DNA of 64,000 nt from Hyperoodon ampullatus (lineage: Eukaryota > Chordata > Mammalia > Artiodactyla > Ziphiidae): contig OX457056.1 in NCBI GenBank assembly GCA_949752795.1, positions 205,407,654 through 205,471,653 on the forward strand, written 5' to 3'. The notes below the pieces were generated by a model, which worked only from the letters and a program-made list of their open reading frames with translations, did no database searches and had not been told where the DNA came from. Shown here in pieces: positions 55,780 to 64,000 of the stretch. How positions within the stretch are numbered: position 1 is the stretch's first letter; every line of letters starts with the position of its first letter. A program made the position numbers and the translations under genes.

Positions 55780-56330
55780 TTTGCTTAACTGACTATGTTT
55801 GGGCTCTCCTTTTCGCAAGCTGCAAGTTCGTAGTTTGCATTGTTTTTCTTGTCTGCCCCCAGTGGGTAAGTTTTGTTCAGTGGGTTGTGTAGGCTTCCTC
55901 ATGGAGGGGATGGTTGCCTGTGTTCTGGAGGATGAAGCTGGATCTTGTCTTTCTGGTGGGCAGAACCGAGTCCAGTGGTGTGTTTTGGGGTGTCTTTGAA
56001 CTTATTATGATTTTAGGCAGCCTCTCTGCTAATGGGTGGGGTTGTGTTCCTGTCTTGCTTGTTTTTTGATATGAGGTGTCCAGCACTGGAGATTGCTGGT
56101 CATTGAGTGAAGCTGGGTGTTAGCGTTGAGACAGAGATCTCTGGGAGATCCCTCGCTGATTGATATTACGTGGGGCCGGGAGGTCTCTGTTTGTCCAATG
56201 TCCTGAACTCAGATCTCCTACCTCCGAGGCTCAGGCCTGACACCCAGCTGGAGCACAAGGACCCTGTCAGCCACATGGCTGCTAGTGTTGGAGGGTCTCC
56301 TCTAGAGGCGTGGAGTGGTTGTGGATTCAA

Positions 56331-59009
56331 CAGAATCCTTTCCTTTAATGGTGTCTGTCTATAGATTACTATTTTACTTTCCCTTGAATATGTTGAAATT
56401 GGCTTTTACCAAATGTTGAAACACAGATTTGTCTCCTTCTTTAGTTTCTTTCTTAGCTTTTTAAGGTACTTTCTCAAAATATCATACCTACCTCTGAATC
56501 ACCAGCTTTTTCTTTCTTGTTCAGCAAAATTATGAGGGAAGTGTCAGCTAACTCATTTATGTAACAGATAATTTATTCACCAAATACACCCAGTTTATCC
56601 TGACATTATGCAACTGGGTAAGAGATGAAGCTAGGTGTTATGACTGATATATAGGTTAAAATATATATATTTAGTACTTATTAGCATATAGGTGGTAATT
56701 AAATATAAATTTTGTACAATTACAGAAAAGGATGCCTAAGGAAACACAACACCAGAAAAACTAAAAGCTCAGAAATATGCATTTTCTATACCAGTTGTTC
56801 ATTCTTCCAATTTTAGTATATGTGCAGCCGAAGCAAGCACCAGTTGTTCATTCTTAATCACAGAGATCAGAATTGGAAGAAATATCTTTTCCAATTTTCT
56901 CCTTTGAACAAGCGATGTGGGATTGTGTCTCTTGATTTTTATTTTGTTTTGTTTTTTTAAAACTTTAAAACTATTTGTGTGTTTCTTTCTCTACTTTATC
57001 ATGGGTACTTCCAGGACAAAGTCTTGTGATTTACTGTAATTTCGACAATTTTCAATATGGTACCGTACCTATAACAGGCACCCATAAAATAGTTGATGGT
57101 TGATTAAATAGGTCAATTCCATATTATATGCCAAGATTCCTAGAAAATCTGGAACACCATTCTTAACCAAATTTGTCTTTACCATATCTTACGCCTATAT
57201 GAACTATGTGGGTGGATCTTTCCTTGTACTTTTTTAAACCAGACTCTAAAAGTGAGTTATCTACACAAATACCTTCCAATGCCTCTACCTCTAAGGTAAA
57301 TGATACTTGTGGGAGTAGTTGCATATTATTACTGGAGGTAAATAAATACGTTAGGAGGATCTTATGTGAAGAATCTGAACAGGTTACACCTTTCCTTGAC
57401 TGTTGGTCGGAAATCCAAAATGAGAATATCATAATTGTAATAGTCCAGTAATCAATAAATGGGAGGCACTTAGAAAAGATGGACTAAAAGATTCCAAGTG
57501 AAGCAGAGAATTTAAAACAATAAATGAATTTTTAACAAATAAGCAAGTTAAAAAACCAAAAAGTATGTCTTTTTTCTTAGACTAACATCCTATTATACAT
57601 TTACCAAAAAAAAAAAAAAGTCTGGAGCACAGTACCCTAAAGTATTTAGTTTTACATGTAGTCAAGTAGTCAAGTAGTGCTAGTTAATGTCCTTTGGCAT
57701 CTTCAGATGTAGTGGAATTGTTTTAATATCTTCAGTGTTCTATAAAGAGAAGAGCATTTAGTTTCATTCAATGCCCTGAAAATAAGCGGTAACATATATT
57801 TAAATGAGGTGGGCTTGAGCTAGCCCTCTCAAAGGAGCTGTGCTATTTACAGTTTCATCTCTCTTCACTTTTATTATTAATAATATTTTCTGCTTATGTC
57901 TTTTTTCTAAGCTCCTTAAAATATTCTTAAAAATAATATTTTTAATAAAAAATATTAAATTTCTAGCTTCCAACATCCTTGCAAGGTACTATTATATTTA
58001 TTTTATATGCGCTAACCTGAAACTGCTGGAAATGAAGGGAACAAACATTATAATACCTCAGTGTGGCACAGAGAAGAACCAGATGTAAGAGCCTGGTGTC
58101 CTTATCACTGCTGCAGGATTTGACACCACCTTGTTCAGGCTCATTCAGAACAGAGAAACTCCAGACAAAGGTTTAAGCCCAAACTAGGCATGGAAGAATG
58201 TTTGGGTAGCTGCACAGGCTGACTCTGAACCGATTGGGAAAATAATTCCTGACATGATACCATAATTCTTGTGTTTGCAAGGAAGGTCTTCAGAGATAAC
58301 AGAAGAGTTCTGAGGCAAGCAGAAGTCTTGGGTTACGGGATTATTTTATCAAATGGCTAAGAGTAGCTGTGAGCCTCTGAGAATAAGAATGTGTAGATTC
58401 ATAGAGTTCTGATGCTGTCATCAGAAATCAATAGGATTGTGAGATGTCTTGGAATAAGGCATTTTTTCCTGGTCCATGTGTTTGAGGCAGACAAACTCAG
58501 GGAGTCAGGGTATCTTTGGCAGCCAGTACATTTATGGCTGCCTCAGTTAGTGCTGTCTCCATTGTGTCTATTGGCTTGGACAATTAGAAAAATCAGGACA
58601 CTCAATTATATAGCATATCCAAAATAAATGCCACCTATTCTGGAGCTTAATTTTATGTACCTTGATTCTTTTGTTCCATAATCCTCCTTGCATAAAAGAA
58701 CCCATTTACATGCCCCAAATTTGTTTGGAATTGTCTTGAGTTCTCAGTTGACTTGAGTACTCAGTGGTATTTAATCATTTCACATGTTTTCACTTGTCTT
58801 TCTTGATAGAGTGCTGCTGTCAGTGTTCATGCTTATGATGAACTTCCTTGACTTCTTATTAACCAAAAATAATAGGAAGGTGAAATAGCCTTCTACCAGC
58901 TGCATCAGTATCTCCATTTGGTAAGGGTTTTGCAGTGAACTTAGGTACTCTTTTAACTACTAAATAAAAGAAAACCTTCACTTTAGGCTGTTGATCATCT
59001 TCTTGAAGT
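56331..59009. other. Unassigned AT-rich DNA
   Basis: About 2.7 kb with no recognised gene. There is an A-run at 57,605-57,619 and a doubled 8-base unit (gtcaagta) near 57,660. Frames at 57163-57451 and 57840-58088 have no domain. Confidence 0.35.
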
Positions 59010-59365
59010 CATCAACTGTTGTTTCATCTATCTGAAACGTTTTCTCACTATTTTCTCTTAAGCTAAAAAATTCCTGCTTATCTTTTAGAACTGAGTTCTA
59101 AAGCTTCCTCTAGGAACCCCTTTTCGATACTCTCTAGAATAAGTAGCTTGCTTCTTTCATCCATATCTAACCCCTATCATGGTTTACTGTTACTGATAAT
59201 TTAATTTATTTATTTCTGTTCTAGCCTTTAAGCTCCTGAATGCAGTCATATATCTCCATTATCATCCCCTAGGTCTCTGGTACCTAGTTCCTATCCCTTG
59301 GTATATATTCAGCAAAAACTTATTCAAAAAATGAATGGGTGGTTGGATGCATGGATGAATACTAG
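59010..59365 (+). repeat. LINE2 3' end
   Basis: ttagaactgagttctaaagc, tctaggaaccccttttcgat, tagcctttaagctcctgaat, ttcagcaaaaacttattcaa, aaaatgaatgggtggttgga: L2 order. Confidence 0.72.
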
Positions 59366-61577
59366 TTGACCCAAGATACTTTCACTCAGCAGACAGTATG
59401 AACAAAAGGAGAAATAATACCTTGGTTGTACATTAATTAATGCACATTAATTAGCTTGCTAACTCTATGACTTTCTGGATACTGGGAACTTCTGAAGAGT
59501 TGGCCTTGCTTGTCTTGGATATTTATCTTGGACTCAACTTTCTGGATCTACCAGATCGTATTGGTTAGTGGAAATCTCAGTTATGATTATTCTTGGATTT
59601 TCCTGATTAGCCTGGTCCTATTATCTGTATATCTTAATGGAATAATAAGTGCATTTTTCCCCCAAACCTCAGACATCCTCTATGTTCTGCTTTCAAAAAT
59701 CAAAATATCTTTTTTCTGTAGTGTTTTTCCAGCATATATTTACCAATTATCTATAATATTCTAGTCAAAATATTAAGAATATATGGTCCTGACCCCAGTG
59801 AAAATTATGTAATGACCAAGATAAAGCAAACATAGACAATATAACTACTAATAAGTTCTTTTTAAGTTCTTTTTTTAAAAACATCTTATTTTAAAAGTTG
59901 TGTATAATACCATTCTGAAGCTTCTTGACTTAGCATGATCCAAGCTAGAAGGAAAGAGAAATCCTTTATTTCCACAAAGCTAAGAAATAAGTAAATGATT
60001 TTAATGCAATGTGTAGAATTCTAGATTTTATATTATAAAATAATAACCTAATTTGAACTAACCACTTGATCAATATTATTTAAACTCATTCAGGGGTTGT
60101 ATGCTTTAAAAAAAATTTTTTTTTTATGAAGTCTCTGGAACTTATTTAAAGTTTTTAGTACAGATTTGGGTGAGAAATTTTTCTCCCCAAGTATAAGCTT
60201 TGACTCAATCCAGCCATCTCTCTATCTTCATGCCCTTTTCTCTGTCCTCACATGTTCCACAGAAGTTTGTTGGGAGCAAATATTCGTTAGGCACAAATCA
60301 TAAATTTATTTATTAATTCACAAATATTTTTATGTACCGTTTATGTTCCAGGCACTGTGTTAAGCACTATGAATATAGCACTAAAGAAGTCAGACAAAAT
60401 TCGTATTCTTATGGAAATGGTAGAAAAGGCCTAAAAAGTTACCCTTATGTTTGAAGCACTCAATTTGCCTGAGAAAATAACTCTGTGAGTAAATCATTAG
60501 AATATGTTTATCTATTGGGATTTGAACAAAGTGCAATGGGAGTATGAATTCAAGTTTAGCTAACTTTGTCTGAGAGCATAGGGAAAGAGAAATGGCTAGG
60601 GATGAGGCTCCAAAACAAGAAGTTTGAAGATCAGGATTAGGAAATATTTTAATTGGTGAATTGCCTAGAAGATAAAGGTACAACACTTTGTTAGTGAAAA
60701 TAAGAACCCTCCAGAACTCTCCCAACTTCTCTTCCTGGTATCTTCTTTCATACTTCACTTTCCCACTTGTACCTAATAAATCACACAAACTATTTCAAAT
60801 TAAGGTGGCTGATATTTTAACAATAAAAAGTCTAGTATTTAATCAGAATTTGCCATGGTATAGAAACTGTGATGAGCTTTTTGCTTGTGTTGACCTAGTA
60901 TACTCATTCTAAGATGAGAGCTAAATTTAAACAACTCCTATGTTACATATATAAAGATGAAGTAGTAAAGAAGTTATATTATATGTAATTAGTAAGTATT
61001 GAATCCAGGACATGAATATAGAAAATTTATTTCTAAAGCTTGTGCCAGCATGTTTTTCCTCACATAGACTAACCATTCTTAGCACTGGTGTTTGAAATCA
61101 TTGGACTCTCATCTTCAGTTGGAAAAGAGGTCACAAGTAATTTATTACTCAGCGTAAATTCTGAAGCTTTTAATCATTTATTTTTTTATTAATTAGAGTG
61201 GATTTAATATTATTCATTTAATAACACTTGTGTTCTGATACACTTTCATAAGTAACTTATAGGAGTGGAGTTCCAGTAAGTGTTATGGGGACATACAGTA
61301 CATGTGAACATCACTGGTCCTGGAGATTTCATGAAAGATATGATTAAGTTCTAATGTACAAAGCTACTGAGCGTCCATGGAAATTATTGGATTCAAAAGT
61401 AAAATTTTATACTAATGTACATAGAAAGTACTGTGGCTATTTTGTAATGAGATTGAGATTACAAACTATGAGAAAAAGCAAGTTTTATTGTTTAATGATC
61501 ACAGATTGTATAGATAGACAGACAGATGATGAATACATATATATACAGGTATTAACCATTTGTCTTCTATCTGCATC
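59366..61577. other. Unassigned AT-rich DNA
   Basis: About 2.2 kb. 60,285-60,420 has an old-repeat-like block (gttccaggcactgtgttaag, tagcactaaagaagtcagac). Frames at 59510-59764, 60390-60788 and 61354-61596 show no known domain. Confidence 0.35.
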
Positions 61578-61803
61578 TTTTTTTATTAAAGTATAATTGA
61601 TTTACAGTACTGTACTAGTTTCAGGTATACAGCAAAGCAATTCAGTTATATATATATATATATTTCAGATTACTAACCATTATAGGTTATTATAAGATAC
61701 TGACTATATTTCAAGGGCTATACAGTAAATCCTTGTAACTTATTTATTTTATATATAGTGTTGTGTATCTGCTAATTCCATACTCCTAATTTATCCCCCA
61801 CAA
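61578..61803 (-). mobile_element. Older L1 3' end stub
   Basis: tttattaaagtataattgat, ttcaggtatacagcaaagca, then cctaatttatcccccacaaa at the break: a minus-strand L1 3' end with a TA-rich patch (tatatatatatatat). Confidence 0.88.
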
Positions 61804-62094
61804 ACATTTTTACTAGACTTTTACTATGTTGAGCCCAAGCTGACAAAACACCCTGAAGGTAATCATATACATGAAAATGAAAATTAAAAATGTGAATTGT
61901 ATCATTTCAGATACTAACCAGTGATATATACTTGGGTGTATAAATAGGTACATATACAAGCTTTAGCTCAATACAGGTGTTAAGACTTCCAAGTCAAGAT
62001 ACTCTCTTTACCGATTTGGAAACTAATATCCTGAGAGACCACAAGCCTTGCTACGAATAACACTGTGTCTTTTGCTGCTTTCCTTGTAATAATC

Positions 62095-62125
62095 ATAATG
62101 ATGATGATGACGATGATGATAATAA
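62095..62125. repeat. (GAT)n-type microsatellite
   Basis: atgatgatgatgacgatgat then aataat units. Confidence 0.9.
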
Positions 62126-62275
62126 TAAGAAACATTTTAAGTATATTCTAGATGCCAGACATTGTAAAAAGCACATTACATATGTTATCTCAAATTTTCC
62201 TAACTACTCTATAATGTAATAGTTTTTAAAGGAGGTACTAGAGGTAGAGAGAAGTTATGTCACCAGTCTATATGG
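62126..62275 (-). repeat. MIR fragment
   Basis: aagcacattacatatgttat, ctcaaattttcctaactact, gaggtagagagaagttatgt: diverged reverse MIR. Confidence 0.55.
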
Positions 62276-62784
62276 GGATTTGTATTCAGATGAAAGAATA
62301 TCTTAGAAGGTTATTTTAATACCATTTACACCATGCTGTTACTGTTCCATTATTAGAGGGAGAAAGCAGTACCAGAAAAATAAGCATAGGCATCTATCAA
62401 AGGCATAGAAGCAACTGCAAAGCACTTTACAACTTAAGTATATTGGTATTGCATATACTCCTCCTTCAGGTGTGGGAAGTAAGTTGTCATTCAATCCTCA
62501 TAAAACTCCAAAACACTTAATGTACACAACCACTTTGCCCAGTGCCAGGTATTTTGTGGGATCTCAAAAAATGTCAGCTCTCTTCTTCTATCTTCCTTAT
62601 GCCAGGTCTATAAATTTAATTTTTTTTCTATTTCAACACTTTGTACTCAGTTCAAATCTTTAATGAATGTTTTCTTGGGGCAAAACGTACTTGGCCTTAG
62701 GAATAAATGAGAAATTGTTAACAAATATGAATAAACTTGTTTACTGTTTCAGTATTTCTGTCCATATATTAGGAGCCATAAAAC
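62276..62784. other. Unassigned AT-rich DNA
   Basis: Nothing recognised with confidence. Confidence 0.3.
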
Positions 62785-63195
62785 ATTATAACAAATGTCT
62801 GGAGTTCTAAGCAAAATATGCCAAAAAGACAGAATGTGTATAAAGTTTCAGTTATGCAAATGGTATAAAGTTTCAGTTATGCAAATGAGTAGGTTCTAGA
62901 GACCTGCTGCTCAGTGCAATGCCTGTAGTTAACGTATTGAATACTTAAACTTTTGTTAGAAGGACAGAGCTCATGTTAAGTGTTCTTACAACAACCGAAC
63001 TAAACCAAACCAAACCAACAAAACAAAAAGCCCAAAGAACTACAAGAAAACTTTTGAGATGATGGATATGTTCATTAGTTTGATTTGAAGATGGTTTCAC
63101 GCATGTTTGTCTATGTTCAAAGTCATCAAATTGTATATATTAATTATGTGCAGCCTTTTTTTGGTATATCATTGTACCTCAATAGGTGTTTTAAA
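62785..63195 (+). repeat. Old L1M 3' UTR
   Basis: gttctagagacctgctgctc, gcctgtagttaacgtattga, atgatggatatgttcattag, atcattgtacctcaataggt: the 3' end of an old mammalian L1 on the plus strand. Contains the 25-bp tandem duplication at 62838-62887. Confidence 0.8.
62838..62887. repeat. Perfect 25-bp tandem duplication with two octamer motifs
   Basis: Two identical 25-base units (62838-62862, 62863-62887), each with an exact atgcaaat octamer (62854-62861, 62879-62886). Confidence 0.97.
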
Positions 63196-63199
63196 AAAA

Positions 63200-64000
63200 T
63201 AAATTTTCTCATTTCATCTGAGTTGTCAAACTTATTGGCATAATATTCTTAATATAATCTTATTTTCCTTTAAATAGCTATAAGATGGGTGGTGATGTTG
63301 TATCTTTTATTCTTGATTCTAACTCATGTTTTCTTATTTTTGTTGACCAGTGTAGCTACAGGGTATCAATTTTATTCTTCCTTAAAAAAAAGAAAAAGTT
63401 GGCTTTTTAATTTTATCTGGTATTTGTCTCCCTTTCATCTCATTGATTTCTGCTCTAAAATGTATTTGCTTTCATTTATTTAAGTTTATCTTTGTTCTCC
63501 TTCCTTAAGGTCGAAGTTTGGATCGTTCAGTGTAGTTCTTTCCTATTTTCTGATAAAATCATTAAAACTATAATTTTTCTCTAAGAACTGTTTCAAATGC
63601 ATCTCACAAATTTTGATATGTTGTGTTTTTATTACTCAATTGAAAATGTTTTCTAATTTTCTTTTTTATTTCTTCTTTCATTGATGAATCATTTATAAAT
63701 GTGTTGCTTTGTTGCAGTATTGGAGATATTCTAGAGTTCTTTCTGTTATTGTTTTCTAATTTAATTTCACTGTGATTAAAGAATGTCCCGTATAAAGGTT
63801 CAATTCTTTGAAAAAATTTAAGACTTGTTTTATGGCTCCTTTGTTTCTTTTTACATGGTCTTTATTGGTGAATATTTCATGTGTATGCAAAAAGTATGTT
63901 TATTCTTTAGCAGTTAGGTGTAGTGATCTGTGAATGTCAGTTCATTTTAGTTGATAATTTTGTGCAAAACTTCAATATTCTCGAGTTATTGTTCTATCAA
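63200..64000 (-). repeat. Old L1M ORF2 fragment, running off the window
   Basis: tttcatctgagttgtcaaac, cttattggcataatattctt and, further on, ttctaatttaatttcactgt and ggtgaatatttcatgtgtat are typical of the reverse strand of old L1 ORF2 (linker and RT N-terminal region). Heavily decayed, continuing past the right edge. Confidence 0.75.

Larger units (their letters stand above)
50412..56330 (-). mobile_element. Near-complete but decayed L1
   Basis: Minus-strand L1 of about 5.9 kb. 3' end at the left (actggagtataattgcttta), broken ORF2 (54605 to about 50,790), broken ORF1 (55779-54663), and part of a 5' UTR to about 56,330. It aligns by eye along most of the intact L1, but many stops and frameshifts interrupt ORF2. 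The homopurine tract and CGG-rich part of the intact L1's 5' UTR are absent, and its 5' part beyond about 56,285 is of a different type. A SINE splits ORF1. No clear duplication found. Confidence 0.95.

Overview
The window reads as non-genic mammalian nuclear DNA, most likely from a cetacean and probably a toothed whale. The main evidence is thirteen copies of one tRNA-headed SINE: head gggcttccctggtgg, box B-like ggttcgtgcccc, conserved 3' part and A-rich tail. I recognise it as the CHR family (cetacean/hippopotamus/ruminant), in the short form abundant in whales and dolphins. The L1 elements are also of cetartiodactyl type. No host multi-exon gene, tRNA, rRNA or other RNA gene was recognised; the window is intergenic or intronic.

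Layout. 1-9.7 kb: SINEs, a 3' L1 stub, a MaLR-type solo LTR, LINE2 and old MIR/MER5 fragments in otherwise unassigned DNA. 9,714-16,851 (minus strand): a full-length L1 with both ORFs open (ORF1 304 codons from the family start, ORF2 1,277 codons with EN, RT and Cys-rich key residues present), a long 5' UTR and a 17-bp perfect target-site duplication (TSD). It landed at the 3' tail of an older truncated L1 (16,869-18,575). 18.6-25.5 kb: a Tigger-like DNA transposon, LINE2, a CA repeat and a GC-richer unassigned stretch. 25.5-31 kb: an ERVL-like LTR split by an L1 with a twin-priming inversion, SINEs, MIRs, and a processed UQCRQ retrocopy (27,529-27,946). 31-50 kb: further SINEs, LINE2, MER5, a second ERVL-like LTR carrying a perfect palindrome, and long AT-rich unassigned DNA. 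50.4-56.3 kb: a second near-complete but decayed L1, its ORF1 split by a SINE. 56-64 kb: AT-rich DNA, an L1 3' stub, and old L1M ends.

How the parts relate. One machinery explains most young features. L1 endonuclease and reverse transcriptase move L1 itself and, in trans, SINEs and mRNAs. The clear TSDs of SINEs, L1 stubs and the UQCRQ retrocopy nearly all begin with an A-rich run in the element's sense direction, as L1-EN cutting predicts. Nested insertions give relative ages: Tigger, MIR, L2, MER5 and LTRs are oldest; then the older L1s; then SINEs and the intact L1.

The most interesting signals are the intact L1, its unusual 5' UTR (homopurine/homopyrimidine tract, 71-76 bp tandem units, CGG-rich CpG-dense part), and a 21-nt insertion in ORF1 that adds exactly seven residues to the coiled coil and forms a perfect 16-bp inverted repeat, like a template-switch mutation. 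Family names come from recognition by eye; boundaries of old repeats are approximate.
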